From: Flavobacteriaceae bacterium CRH
GTDB lineage: Bacteria; Bacteroidota; Bacteroidia; Flavobacteriales; Flavobacteriaceae
DNA length: 64,000 nucleotides
Reading direction: 5' to 3'
NCBI GenBank assembly: GCA_001507425.1
Contig: LMAJ01000008.1
Span: 173,633-237,632 of the forward strand
How positions within the stretch are numbered: position 1 is the stretch's first letter; each line of letters opens with the position of its first letter. Shown here piece after piece: positions 1 to 9,271 of this stretch. The notes under the pieces were generated by a model that made no database searches, was not told the origin of the DNA, and worked only from the letters and a program-made list of their open reading frames with translations. A program made the position numbers and the translations under genes.

Positions 1-459
1 CTAAAAAGAAATTACGGTTGAATTCTTTACCTCACTAATCATAAACATACTCTGAGTGCTTCCAATATGCTGCAACGAAGTAAGTTTTGTAACCAAAAAT
101 TCACGATACGCTTCCATGTCTTTTACTAAAACTTTCAGTATATAATCGTAATCGCCGCTTACGTGATGGCATTCTAAGACTTCGTTTAGCTTGATGACTT
201 CGCTTTCGAATCTAGTTAGGAATTCTTTGGTATGCTGAATGAGTTTTAAATGACAGAAAACGACAAAGCCTTTGTCTATTTTGGTTTTATCGACTAATGC
301 TACGTAGTTTTTTATTATTCCTTCTCGCTCTAGCTTTTTGATGCGTTCGTAAACTGCCGTTACCGAAAGATTGAGTTTTAAGGACAATTCTTTGGTTGTT
401 TTTTTACTGTCGGTTTGTAGTAAAACGAGAAGTTTTTTATCGGTGGCGTCTAAAGTCAT
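1..459 (-). CDS. Lrp/AsnC-family transcriptional regulator
   Basis: A 152-aa protein with the two-part Lrp/AsnC build. An N-terminal winged helix-turn-helix (about residues 3-60, with the family-typical TAVYERIKKLEREGII recognition region) is followed by a RAM/AsnC ligand-binding domain (about 65-140, including HVSGDYDYILKV). Length is standard. The family binds amino acids and regulates their metabolism. The gene is divergent from the PLP sulfur-amino-acid lyase at 910, so a plausible inference is that it controls that gene. The start is the only ATG that gives the complete HTH. Confidence 0.93.
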   Translation of the reverse strand: MTLDATDKKLLVLLQTDSKKTTKELSLKLNLSVTAVYERIKKLEREGIIKNYVALVDKTKIDKGFVVFCHLKLIQHTKEFLTRFESEVIKLNEVLECHHVSGDYDYILKVLVKDMEAYREFLVTKLTSLQHIGSTQSMFMISEVKNSTVISF

Positions 460-682
460 GGTTTATGGTTTATGGTTTGTTGTTTTGGGTTTTGGGTTTT
501 GGGTTTTGGTTTGTTGCTGCGATGAAAGAAAATCTAATTATTTGGACTTTTAAAATCAAATTTAGAAAAATAATCTTATTTAAATAGTATTAATAGTTTT
601 AAAATCTAATTATAGACATATTGGTTGATTAATTTTCTAATAAGAAGTTATTTTGAATAGAATTTCTTTTGAAAACGAGTGT

Positions 683-825
683 CCTAGCCCAGATTGTAGT
701 GGAAAGCCCGGAGTAAAAATGGCATAAGTTTCTTGTTCTAAAAAAGCGACCGGAGGAAGCTCTTTTTAGAACATTAGAAACTTGCCTTTTTTATGAGGAC
801 TTGAAACGGAAAGCTGGAATAGCTC
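683..825 (+). ncRNA. Flavobacterial intergenic structured RNA element (Flavo-1-like), copy 1
   Basis: The 450-bp space upstream of the lyase holds a motif starting CCTAGCCCAGATTGTAGTGG and ending with CGGAAAGCTGGAATAGCTC. Between them is a strong inner hairpin: AAGTTTCT and GTTCTAAAAA pair with their complements across 721-785. Related elements lie at 9866-9953 and 31035-31157 on the minus strand. The arrangement matches a widespread flavobacterial intergenic structured element; I tentatively associate it with the Flavo-1 motif from memory. It does not show the cores of SAM riboswitches that might be expected before a methionine gene. Confidence 0.42.
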
Positions 826-909
826 TTAAAAATTTGTTTCAGGTTTAAAGTTTCGGATTGTTGGAACCTGAAACCTGAAACTTGAAACAAACAAACAAAA
901 ACTATCTAT

Positions 910-2151
910 ATGAAAAACTTTAACCCAGCAGATAAAATTCAGGATTTGCAATATTTTGGTGAATTTGGAGGTGTGAATCCTTCGATTTCTGATTCTTCTA
1001 CTTATACCTTTCTTTCGGCTAAAACGATGTTCGATACTTTTGAAGGCAATATGGAAGGCTGCTATTTGTATTCGCGCCATTCATCGCCTAGTAATTTGTA
1101 TCTGGATCAGGCTTTGGCGGCGATGGAAGGAACGGAAACGGCAAATGTTTCGGCATCTGGAATGGGCGCGATTACGCCTACTCTATTACAGCTTTGCGGT
1201 GCGGGCGATCACATTGTTTCGAGCCGAACGATTTATGGCGGAACGTATGCTTTTTTGAAGAATTTTACGCCTCGTTTTGGTATTGAAACGAGCTTTGTAG
1301 ACATCACGAAAATAGATGTTGTTGAAGCTGCAATTACATCAAAAACGAAAGTTTTGTATTGTGAAATAGTTAGTAATCCGTTATTGGAAGTGGCTGATAT
1401 TACTGGTTTGGCTAAAATTGCTAAAAAACATAATTTAAAATTAGTTGTCGACAATACGTTCTCTCCTTTATCTGTTTCCCCGGCAAAATTAGGCGCTGAC
1501 ATCGTAATTCATAGTTTGACAAAATACATTAACGGAAGCAGCGATACGGTTGGCGGCGTAACTTGTGCATCGAAAGAATTTATTAATGCGTTGAAAAATG
1601 TAAACTCAGGAGCAAGCATGCTTTTGGGGCCAACAATGGATAGTTTGCGGTCTGCATCTGTGATGAAAAACTTAAGAACTCTTCATATCAGAATTAAACA
1701 ACACAGTCATAATGCTCATTTTCTGGCGGATCAATTTGAAGCTGATGGTTTAAAAACGGTTTATCCGGGATTGAAAAGTCATCCGAGTCATGAATTGTAT
1801 AGAACAATGATTAACCCTGAATATGGTTTTGGCGGAATGCTGACCATTGACGTTGGTACTTTGGCTAAAGCCAATGAATTAATGGAGCTGATGCAAGCGA
1901 GAAACTTAGGATATCTTGCAGTAAGTTTAGGATTTTACAAAACGTTATTTAGCGCGCCGGGAACTTCGACTTCAAGCGAAATCCCATTAGAAGAACAACA
2001 CGAAATGGGATTGACGGATGGTTTGATTCGTTTTTCGATTGGCTTGGATAATGATATTCAGCGTACTTATGAAATGATGAAAGCTTGTATGGTGGAACTT
2101 GGGATTTTGAAAAATTCAATTTCACGCAGCGCTTTTGCAGAGATTCGTTAA
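910..2151 (+). CDS. Cys/Met-metabolism PLP-dependent lyase (methionine gamma-lyase / cystathionine gamma-lyase-like)
   Basis: A 413-aa fold-type I PLP enzyme of the Cys_Met_Meta_PP family. Visible landmarks are YSRHSSP (Y54, R56), SGMGAI (82-87), the PLP-contacting D181 in VVDNTF, and the Schiff-base lysine K205 in HSLTKYINGSSDTVGG. The family performs gamma- or beta-elimination or replacement on methionine, homocysteine or cystathionine in the cytoplasm. Bacteroidota homologues are usually labelled methionine gamma-lyase. However, the position of the Cys typical of true MGLs (YGCT) is Gly here (Y109 G110 G111), so the substrate is uncertain. Divergent from an Lrp regulator; a structured RNA lies upstream. 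Confidence 0.85.
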   Translation: MKNFNPADKIQDLQYFGEFGGVNPSISDSSTYTFLSAKTMFDTFEGNMEGCYLYSRHSSPSNLYLDQALAAMEGTETANVSASGMGAITPTLLQLCGAGDHIVSSRTIYGGTYAFLKNFTPRFGIETSFVDITKIDVVEAAITSKTKVLYCEIVSNPLLEVADITGLAKIAKKHNLKLVVDNTFSPLSVSPAKLGADIVIHSLTKYINGSSDTVGGVTCASKEFINALKNVNSGASMLLGPTMDSLRSASVMKNLRTLHIRIKQHSHNAHFLADQFEADGLKTVYPGLKSHPSHELYRTMINPEYGFGGMLTIDVGTLAKANELMELMQARNLGYLAVSLGFYKTLFSAPGTSTSSEIPLEEQHEMGLTDGLIRFSIGLDNDIQRTYEMMKACMVELGILKNSISRSAFAEIR

Positions 2152-2191
2152 GGAGTTTAACGCATCTATTTGTCATTTTGAGGAACGAAAA

Positions 2192-2249
2192 ATCACACTG
2201 GAAACTCGACAAAGATTGGGGATTTTCTTGACGGAGTTTCTAGTGTGAT
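2192..2249. repeat. Interspersed 'atcacact...agtgtgat' palindrome
   Basis: Inverted repeat between 2192-2207 and 2234-2249 (atcacactggaaactc against gagtttctagtgtgat, one mismatch), embedded in 'gtcat..tgag/ggatcaggatgac' flanks. The same element type recurs at 31232-31302. It lies in the 3' intergenic space of the lyase gene and looks like a REP-type repeat rather than a gene-specific site. Confidence 0.6.
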
Positions 2250-2291
2250 GCTTCTCCCGAAGCCTCGGGATCAGGATGACAAAATGCGATA

Positions 2292-2333
2292 AATAAAAGC
2301 CGTTCTGATATTATTTTCAGAACGGCTTTTATT
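2292..2333. terminator. Bidirectional rho-independent terminator
   Basis: A perfect 17-bp stem: aataaaagccgttctga (2292-2308) pairs with its complement at 2317-2333 around an 8-nt loop, with A/T tracts on both sides. It sits between the convergent lyase and DUF695 genes and reaches the stop codon of the latter, so it can end both transcripts. Confidence 0.9.
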
Positions 2334-3427
2334 TAATTTTGTTCGTAATGCCTAAAGGATTGCCAATACTTATCCTTGTAGATTTCGTAGCTTATTTCTA
2401 AAGTTTGGCTGTGTTTTTTAATTAATGCATCCAAAACTTTTGGTGGTTTTCGAAAATCTTTGCAAGCAAAAAAGATTTCTCGTTTGTTATTTGCTGTTTC
2501 TCTGCCAATATTTAAATATCCGTCTAAATCTGTTAAACTCAACATTATTTCGTCCTGAATTTCATCTAGCTTCTTATAAGTTTCCTGATCAGGCAAACCG
2601 CTTTCATCTGATTTATTAAATGGAATTACAACTATCAAAATCCAGGGATGTGACGCTTTTTTATCCCATTTTAATATTGTTGCATTAATTATTGCTAAAA
2701 TAATCCCTCCGTCTTCTCTCTTTCCTTCAAAACTTGCGTAGCTATCATTTTCAGTATCATGTCTAATACCTTCATATTTTTCAACAAATTCTTTTTCTCT
2801 CCAAATTAAATAATCCTTTAATTTTTCGATTGGAATCAAATCCTGAGAAACTTCATGATTTCCAATCACTTTCAGATTATCTATTAGCGTAACTGAGTGC
2901 AATTCTCCTAAAAAATTATCCAGAAAAATATAAACTCCATTTGTTACAGCTGCTTTTTTATCTTCTTCAAAATGATCGTAAACAATTGTCAAATCGATTT
3001 CGTCCGGATAATCGTTATAAAGATTAGGGTAAAACTTTAAATTTCCTTTATTAAAATCTAAATTTTCATACGTTATGCCAACATCATTAATATCTGATGC
3101 AGATTTAAGGGCCGTAAACTTCCAGCCTTCAATTTTCGGGGCTGCATTGACTAACTCTTCTATCACATAAATATTTTTTATCGCTCCGTCTGGCGTTAGG
3201 ATCAACTCTGCAGTTTGGTTATCAAACATTCCGGTTAGAAAATAAAAACCATCATGAATTTCATCTAATTTTGGTGCAATTTTATCTAAAAATCCTTTGT
3301 GTATATTGTTCCCTTGCTGAACAATTTTGAAAAACTCTTTTTCATGTTTTAAAAACCAATTCCAAAAATCACTGTAGGACTCTATAGGGGATTCTTTTTT
3401 ACCCAATATCTTATCAAGAAAACTCAT
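2333..3427 (-). CDS. DUF695 domain-containing protein
   Basis: 364 aa, cytoplasmic: no signal peptide or membrane segment. The C-terminal part (about 225-364) carries DUF695-like features: an IGRETANN..REIFFACKDFRKPPKVLD stretch and a terminal 'YWQSFRHYE'. The N-terminal 220 residues form a separate domain of unknown role. DUF695 proteins are common in Bacteroidota and have no assigned biochemical function. It is monocistronic, between two terminators that share the 'agccgttct' stem sequence. Confidence 0.75.
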   Translation of the reverse strand: MSFLDKILGKKESPIESYSDFWNWFLKHEKEFFKIVQQGNNIHKGFLDKIAPKLDEIHDGFYFLTGMFDNQTAELILTPDGAIKNIYVIEELVNAAPKIEGWKFTALKSASDINDVGITYENLDFNKGNLKFYPNLYNDYPDEIDLTIVYDHFEEDKKAAVTNGVYIFLDNFLGELHSVTLIDNLKVIGNHEVSQDLIPIEKLKDYLIWREKEFVEKYEGIRHDTENDSYASFEGKREDGGIILAIINATILKWDKKASHPWILIVVIPFNKSDESGLPDQETYKKLDEIQDEIMLSLTDLDGYLNIGRETANNKREIFFACKDFRKPPKVLDALIKKHSQTLEISYEIYKDKYWQSFRHYEQN

Positions 3428-3562
3428 GTATTAAAAAAATTAAATTTAAACTTCGTATACGCAAACCTAAGAAAAAGCTTTAATAAGTATGGGAATATTT
3501 TTATAAAAATTCTAACAAAAAAAATTAGATTCATGTAGCTTTCTAAGAGATTGACAAAAGTA

Positions 3563-3671
3563 TTTCACGCAGATTTAAAAAGATTTAAGCAGATTAAAAT
3601 AGATTTTTTAAGTTCATTGCAATAAATAAATCTGCGCATATCTGCTTAAATCTTTTTAAATCTGCGTGAAA
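3563..3671. repeat. Long perfect palindrome of the 'cacgcagattta' repeat family
   Basis: A 32-bp perfect inverted repeat: 3563-3594 pairs base for base with 3640-3671, starting tttcacgcagattta, around a 45-nt loop. The same word family fills 5815-6075 and 23583-23683. It is intergenic and lies between the ends of unrelated genes, as expected for a multicopy flavobacterial intergenic repeat. Confidence 0.75.
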
Positions 3672-3712
3672 CAAAAAATCTTTTTAATCCTTCTAATCTG
3701 TGGCAAAATAAA

Positions 3713-3743
3713 AAGCCGTTCTAAATTATCTTCAGAACGGCTT
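3713..3743. terminator. Rho-independent terminator of the permease gene
   Basis: Stem aagccgttct (3713-3722) pairs with agaacggctt (3734-3743) around an 11-nt loop and is followed on the minus strand by an A/T tract. It lies 20 bp beyond the stop of the minus-strand amino acid permease. Confidence 0.8.
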
Positions 3744-3762
3744 GTCATTTATAACTCTTAAC

Positions 3763-5697
3763 TTATAACTTCTCAACGAAATTTAGTTTACTATTTTTTC
3801 TACTATATGTAAAGTAAATAAACAACCCGATTAACAACCAGATTGTAAAGTAAATCCAGTTCCAAACGCTTAATTCTGCCATCATATATAAACAGCAAAT
3901 AAGTCCTAAAAGCGGAATTAAAGACAAGTTTCTTCTGAAAGCCCAAACCGCTAATCCAACCAAAACAAATAAGAATATCCACATTGGGATTTTATGTTTG
4001 AATAAACTAAAACCTGATTCGTATTTTAGTGAATCGTTGATTGGCAATCCTTTTACAACCTCAGCATATTTTGCGTCGTCGTCTTGGTATTGACTTAATA
4101 AATGTTCTAAATCTGATGTTTCTGACGTTTTATTTTGAACATCGATACTTTTTAAATAATTGAAAACTTTATCAGATTCGGTTTTATCTAGAGAAGTGAT
4201 AATAGTAGTTGCATCGTTTGTTTGTGCCTCATTATTTATGAAAGCCATTGTTGCTTTATTATTGAAAGCAAAAGCATAATACAATCCCGCGATCATTAAA
4301 ACCGGCAAAATATATTTTGAATTTACATAAGGCGTTTTGAATTTCCCTCTCGGGATTTCCGGTTTATTTTGTAAAACCAAAACTCCTGCACAAACCAATA
4401 CGAAAGCAAATAAAGTTCCGATACTGCATAAATCAGTTACCATTGTCAGGTTTAGAAACAAAGCCGGAATCGCAACCACAAAACCGGTTACAATGGTTGC
4501 AAATGATGGCGTTTTGAATTTTGGATGCACTGTAGAAAATTTCTTTGGCAATAAACCATCACGGCTCATACTCATCCAGATACGAGGCTGTCCCATCTGG
4601 AAAACCAGTAAAACGCTCGCCATGGCAATTACGGCACTTACGGCAATAATCCCCGACATCCATTTTAGGTCTAATTTATCGAATACAAACGCAAGAGGAT
4701 CTCCAACATTTAATTCATTATAACGCACCATTCCGGTTAAAACCAAGGCAATGGCAATATATAAAATCGTACAAATGATAATCGCCCACATCATTCCGCG
4801 TGGTAAATCTCGCTGCGGATTTTTACACTCTTCTGCGGTTGTCGAAATAGCATCAAAACCAATATAAGCAAAGAAAACAGCCGATACTCCTTTTAGAACT
4901 CCACTAACTCCATTTGGTGCAAACGGATCCCAATTGGCAGTATCTACATAAAATACTCCAACAGCAATAACTAAAAGTACGATACAAAGTTTTACAACTA
5001 CCATTACATTACTTGCGTTGCGAGATTCTTTCATACCTCTATAAACCAAAGCTGTAATTAAAATAATGATAAACAAAGCCGGTAAATCAGCCACAAAATG
5101 GAAAGAACCAATAGTTGGCGCAGTTGTCCAGGCAGTATAAGAAGTTTGTAAAGAAGCACTTAAATTTTCGAATGATTTTCCGCCCTGCATTAAAGCTGTG
5201 GCGTCTTTAAATCCGTTTGAAGCCGTTAAATAATCCATCTGAATCCATTGCGGAAGATGAATTCCGCCACTCTGGAGCAGTCCCGTAAAATAATCACTCC
5301 ACGAGATTGCTACGGTTATATTCCCGACGGCATATTCCATGATTAGTGCCCAACCTATAATCCAGGCAATAATTTCTCCAAAAGCTACATACGAGTACGT
5401 ATAAGCACTTCCTGAAACCGGAACCATCGAAGCAAATTCGGCGTAAGCAAAAGCGGCAAAACTACAGGCCAATGCAGTAAACAAAAACAAGAAAATAACC
5501 GCTGGACCGCCATCAGCACTCGCTTTTCCGATGGTACTAAAAATACCTGCTCCAACAATTGCTGCGATTCCAAATGCAGTTAAATCCCTGGTCGTTAAAT
5601 GTTTTCCTAATGCATTATGACCATCTGCTTCGTTTTTCGCAACTTGTTTGAGAATATCCTGTACCGTTTTTTTTCGGAATAAACCTGATAATGCCAT
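3763..5697 (-). CDS. APC-family amino acid permease (cationic amino acid transporter-like)
   Basis: A 644-aa multispanning inner-membrane protein. The N-terminus carries the APC signature GIAAIVGAGIFSTIG in the first helix (about 43-57). The next helices include VPVSGSAYTYSYVAFGE and GFDAISTTAEECKNPQRDLP, both strongly typical of the CAT/YfnA branch. At 644 aa it is longer than typical bacterial APC permeases because of an extracytoplasmic insert (about 500-570, helical and acidic) before the last helices. The family imports amino acids by proton symport or exchange. Monocistronic. Substrate cannot be read from sequence. Confidence 0.88.
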   Translation of the reverse strand: MALSGLFRKKTVQDILKQVAKNEADGHNALGKHLTTRDLTAFGIAAIVGAGIFSTIGKASADGGPAVIFLFLFTALACSFAAFAYAEFASMVPVSGSAYTYSYVAFGEIIAWIIGWALIMEYAVGNITVAISWSDYFTGLLQSGGIHLPQWIQMDYLTASNGFKDATALMQGGKSFENLSASLQTSYTAWTTAPTIGSFHFVADLPALFIIILITALVYRGMKESRNASNVMVVVKLCIVLLVIAVGVFYVDTANWDPFAPNGVSGVLKGVSAVFFAYIGFDAISTTAEECKNPQRDLPRGMMWAIIICTILYIAIALVLTGMVRYNELNVGDPLAFVFDKLDLKWMSGIIAVSAVIAMASVLLVFQMGQPRIWMSMSRDGLLPKKFSTVHPKFKTPSFATIVTGFVVAIPALFLNLTMVTDLCSIGTLFAFVLVCAGVLVLQNKPEIPRGKFKTPYVNSKYILPVLMIAGLYYAFAFNNKATMAFINNEAQTNDATTIITSLDKTESDKVFNYLKSIDVQNKTSETSDLEHLLSQYQDDDAKYAEVVKGLPINDSLKYESGFSLFKHKIPMWIFLFVLVGLAVWAFRRNLSLIPLLGLICCLYMMAELSVWNWIYFTIWLLIGLFIYFTYSRKNSKLNFVEKL

Positions 5698-5814
5698 ATG
5701 TGGTTTTGCTTTTATAAATTAATATATTTAAGTCTTTGTGGGTTTTATTTTGCAAATAATGCAAAAATTATCCTGATTTCAAATATATAAAACGATTTTG
5801 TTTTTACTGAATTT

Positions 5815-6075
5815 TTTTTTTGCCACGAATTACACAAATAAGCACGAATTATTTTTTTGCCACAGATTAAATGATTTGCACAGATTTTTAAATATTTGTT
5901 TCACGCAGATTTAAAAAAATATTTAAGCAGATGAACACAGATTTATTATAACGAATCTCAAAATAAATCTGCTCAATCTGCCAAATCTGCGAGAAAAAAA
6001 ATCTGCAGTCAATGTTTCTCTAGCAGATTCAGCAGATTCAGCAGAATAAAAAATCCGTGTTAATCTGCATAAACC
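5815..6075. repeat. Cluster of 'cacgcagattta / tgccacagatta' intergenic repeats
   Basis: The roughly 400-bp gap between the permease and the D-lactate dehydrogenase-like gene is filled with degenerate copies of the words 'cacgcagattta', 'taagcagat', 'tgccacagatta' and a tandem 'agcagattc'. No coding potential is seen. The same family is present at 3563-3671 and 23583-23800. Confidence 0.7.
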
Positions 6076-6095
6076 CGCGTCATCAGCGTTCTATC

Positions 6096-9002
6096 TTACC
6101 TCAAACAGCTTCTCAAAATACTTACCGGATGCTGTGCTTCTCTACTTGTTCCGTCAAAAATTTGATGACGACAACTGGTTCCTGCGGCGGCAATTTTTAC
6201 GTTTTCGGCCGTGGCTCGCACTTTTGGAAATAAGGTATCTTCTCCCATTTGCATACTTACCTGATAATGTTCCTTTTCGTAACCAAAAGATCCTGCCATT
6301 CCGCAACAGCCTGAATTATAAATTGTAACCGTATTATTTGTTGGTAAATTCAGCATCGCAAAAGTTGCTTCAACAGAGCTCAACGATTTCTGATGGCAAT
6401 GTCCGTGAATTTTGATTTCTTTCTTTTCTTCTGAGAATGCATCAGGCCTGATTTTTCCGTCAATGATTTCCTTTTTAAAGAATTCTTCGATTGTAAAAGC
6501 ACTTTGCGACACTTTTTCAGCCGCTTCTTTATCATCTGCCAAACGTAAATATTCGTCTCTAAAAGTCAAAATTGCCGAAGGTTCGATTCCTATTAATGGC
6601 GCTTTCGCGGAAATTAAATCCTTGAAAATATTGACATTAATGTTTGCAATTTTCTTCGCTTCTTCCAGAAAACCTTTTGATAAATACGTTCTTCCGCTTT
6701 CTTCGTGATCTACAACAAGGACTTCGTAACCTAATTTTGTCAATAATTCGAAAGCGTCGATCCCGATATTGACGTCGTAATAATTCGTGAATTCATCATT
6801 AAACAAATACACTTGTCCGTTTGGGAAATCGTTTTGTTGTGACTTATGATTTTCGTACCATTTCTTAAACGTCTTTTTCGCCAAAAGTGGAACTTGTCTT
6901 TCCGGCGCAATTCCCATACTTTTTTTAACGAGCGATTGATTCGAAATAAAGTTGGTGATCGACGGAAACAAACTTCCCATTTTATTGAGTTTTGCGTTGT
7001 GAGCAAAAATCTTATTTCGGGTCGAAAATCCGTTTGCTTTTTGGTATTGGTATAAAAATTCGGCTTTTAAGGTTGCAACGTCCACATTACTCGGACATTC
7101 GCTCGCGCAGGCTTTACAGCTCACACACAACTCAAAAACTTCGTATAATTCTTTCTGGTCGAATTTATTTTCTTTCTCAGAATAGGTCAAATATTCACGC
7201 AACGCATTGGCTCTCGCACGCGTTGTTTCTTTTTCATTTTTGGTAGCGCGATAACTCGGACACATTGCTCCTCCTGCCGATGGCAATTTTCTGCAATCGC
7301 CCGATCCGTTACATTTTTCGGCAGCACGTAGAATTCCTAAACTGTCTGAGAAATCCTGAAACGTTTTAATATCCGGTTCTACCCTTCCTGAAATTACACG
7401 ATGGTTTTCATCCATTTTCAAGGCATTCACAATCTTCCCGATATTCAAAACCGAATTCGGGTCAAACGCCAATTTGATTCTTTTCAACAATTCGTAATTC
7501 GTTTCGCCAATCATAAACGGAATAAATTCTCCGCGCACAATTCCATCGCCGTGTTCACCGCTTAACGAACCTCTGTATTTCTTCACCAAAATTGCCACAT
7601 CGGTCGCAATGGTTCTGAATAATTTTAAATCGGCTGATTTCTTCAAATTCAAAACCGGACGCAAATGCAGTTCGCCCGCTCCGGCATGCGCATAATAAAT
7701 CGCACCTTGTCCGTGACGTAACATCATCGCCGAAAACTCTGCAATATAAGCCGGTAAATCACTCAATTCAACCGCTGTATCTTCAATAGAATCGGCTGCT
7801 TTGTCGTCGCCAACAATACTTCCCAAAAGTCCGAGGCCGGCTTTTCTAAGTTCGTTTACTTTTTCAATATCGGCTCCATAAATTTTTACGAGCGCGTAAC
7901 CAAAGTTATTTTTCTCTAAATCTGCAACCAAAGCATTTGCCTGATTTTCGGCATCTTCGGCATCGTGCGAAGCGACTTCAAACATCATAATCGCTTTGGG
8001 TTCGCCCTGCAAAAAGAAACGGTTTTTTACGTGTTCACGATTCGTTTTCGTACAATCCAGAATCGTATCGTCGATCATTTCGCAAGTGTACAAATGGTGT
8101 TTCATTGCCACAACAACAGATTCCAGCGATTCCTGAATGCTATGATAATGCGCCACAACCATAATATTATTGGCAGGCGGTAAATCGTCTACTTTTAAGG
8201 TGATTTCAGTTGTAAAGGCCAGTGTTCCTTCGCTTCCGCAAAGTAATTTTCCAACGTTAATTATTGGTTCCATTCCGCCAAATAAATCTGATTTTAACAG
8301 AATATCAACGGCATAACCTGTATTTCGCCTGTGAATTTCCGGTTTCGGAAACTCTTTTATAATTTCATCCTGCGTTGCTTTTACCGAAAGTTCGTCGTAA
8401 AGGCTTTTGTATATTTTATTTTCTAAAGAATCTCCTTTGGTTTTTTCGATAAATTCTGCCGAAGTCAATTCCTTAAAAACCACTTCAGAACCGTCGCTTA
8501 AAATTCCTTTGATCTCCACAATTTTATCGCGCGTTACGCCATAACGAATCGAAGTTGTTCCCGAAGAATTATTTCCCACCATTCCTCCAATCATACAACG
8601 GTTGGATGTCGAAGTATTCGGTCCAAAAAACACATTGTGCGGTTTCAAAAACAAATTCAGTTCATCGCGAATGACGCCGGGCTGCACCGTAACTGTTTTT
8701 TTTATCGGGTCAAAATTCAGGATTTTGGTAAAGTTTTTCGAAACATCGACTACGATTCCGTCGCCAACCGTTTGTCCTGCAAGCGAAGTTCCGGCCGTTC
8801 TTGGCGTAATCGAAATATGGTGTTGTGCCGCAAACCTGATCAGTTTACTAATATCTGCTATCGTTTTAGGAACGGCAACTGCTTTTGGTTTAATCCGGTA
8901 CACCGAAGCATCGGTCGAATAAAGTGTTTTATGAAGATCATCGTATAAAAGTGTTCCTTCTAACGAATCTGATAATTGTTGTAACTCCTTACTTATTGAC
9001 AT
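6096..9002 (-). CDS. FAD-binding / Fe-S oxidoreductase, D-lactate dehydrogenase-like (GlcD-GlcF type fusion)
   Basis: A 968-aa fusion. The N-terminal half is a FAD_binding_4 flavoprotein (TAGTSLAGQTVGDGIVVDVS, about 64-83; GNNSSGTTSIRYG around 150) with a FAD-oxidase C-terminal domain that includes SGEHGDGIVRGEF (around 485). The C-terminal half is an Fe-S module: CNGSGDC...MCPSY, then CVSCKACASECPS, and a CCG domain with HGHCHQKSL and NSGCCGMAGSFGYEKEH. This layout is that of quinone-linked D-lactate/2-hydroxyacid dehydrogenases found as one chain in Bacteroidota; electrons pass from FAD through 4Fe-4S clusters. No membrane helix, so probably peripheral. The substrate (D-lactate versus glycolate or hydroxyglutarate) is inferred, not proven. 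Confidence 0.88.
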   Translation of the reverse strand: MSISKELQQLSDSLEGTLLYDDLHKTLYSTDASVYRIKPKAVAVPKTIADISKLIRFAAQHHISITPRTAGTSLAGQTVGDGIVVDVSKNFTKILNFDPIKKTVTVQPGVIRDELNLFLKPHNVFFGPNTSTSNRCMIGGMVGNNSSGTTSIRYGVTRDKIVEIKGILSDGSEVVFKELTSAEFIEKTKGDSLENKIYKSLYDELSVKATQDEIIKEFPKPEIHRRNTGYAVDILLKSDLFGGMEPIINVGKLLCGSEGTLAFTTEITLKVDDLPPANNIMVVAHYHSIQESLESVVVAMKHHLYTCEMIDDTILDCTKTNREHVKNRFFLQGEPKAIMMFEVASHDAEDAENQANALVADLEKNNFGYALVKIYGADIEKVNELRKAGLGLLGSIVGDDKAADSIEDTAVELSDLPAYIAEFSAMMLRHGQGAIYYAHAGAGELHLRPVLNLKKSADLKLFRTIATDVAILVKKYRGSLSGEHGDGIVRGEFIPFMIGETNYELLKRIKLAFDPNSVLNIGKIVNALKMDENHRVISGRVEPDIKTFQDFSDSLGILRAAEKCNGSGDCRKLPSAGGAMCPSYRATKNEKETTRARANALREYLTYSEKENKFDQKELYEVFELCVSCKACASECPSNVDVATLKAEFLYQYQKANGFSTRNKIFAHNAKLNKMGSLFPSITNFISNQSLVKKSMGIAPERQVPLLAKKTFKKWYENHKSQQNDFPNGQVYLFNDEFTNYYDVNIGIDAFELLTKLGYEVLVVDHEESGRTYLSKGFLEEAKKIANINVNIFKDLISAKAPLIGIEPSAILTFRDEYLRLADDKEAAEKVSQSAFTIEEFFKKEIIDGKIRPDAFSEEKKEIKIHGHCHQKSLSSVEATFAMLNLPTNNTVTIYNSGCCGMAGSFGYEKEHYQVSMQMGEDTLFPKVRATAENVKIAAAGTSCRHQIFDGTSREAQHPVSILRSCLR

Positions 9003-9271
9003 TCTAACTGATTTATGGCTTACAAAAATAGGGATTTTTTAGGTTCAGAGATGCAAAGGGACAAAGGTTCAAAGGTTTTTCTGTGATTGTTTTGTAAAGT
9101 TTGGAATTTGGTCCCGATGCTTCGGGATAAAAATATTGGAATTTAACCGAATTGTCACCCTGAGCGATCCTGAGGCTTCGGGAGAAGGCTTATAAAAACA
9201 GAATTCAATCTTACCAAAAATGTAAAAGTTGGAATTTGGAATTTATTTATTGGAATTTAGCAACACCATCA
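9003..9271. other. Gene-free spacer with repeat fragments
   Basis: Contains 'caccctgagcgatcctgaggcttcggga' type repeat fragments (about 9154-9190) and several 'ttggaatttggaattt' words, but no ORF with coding character and no clear hairpin terminator. Confidence 0.5.

Noticed and set aside
371..587. Two overlapping plus-strand ORFs in front of the Lrp gene
   Set aside because: Antisense to the Lrp coding region and to a 'tttgggttt' repeat; Gly/Trp/Phe-rich translation with no coding sense.
460..910. SAM riboswitch upstream of the sulfur-amino-acid lyase
   Set aside because: The expected SAM-I/SAM-II core sequences are not seen; the motif present recurs at two other places unrelated to methionine genes.
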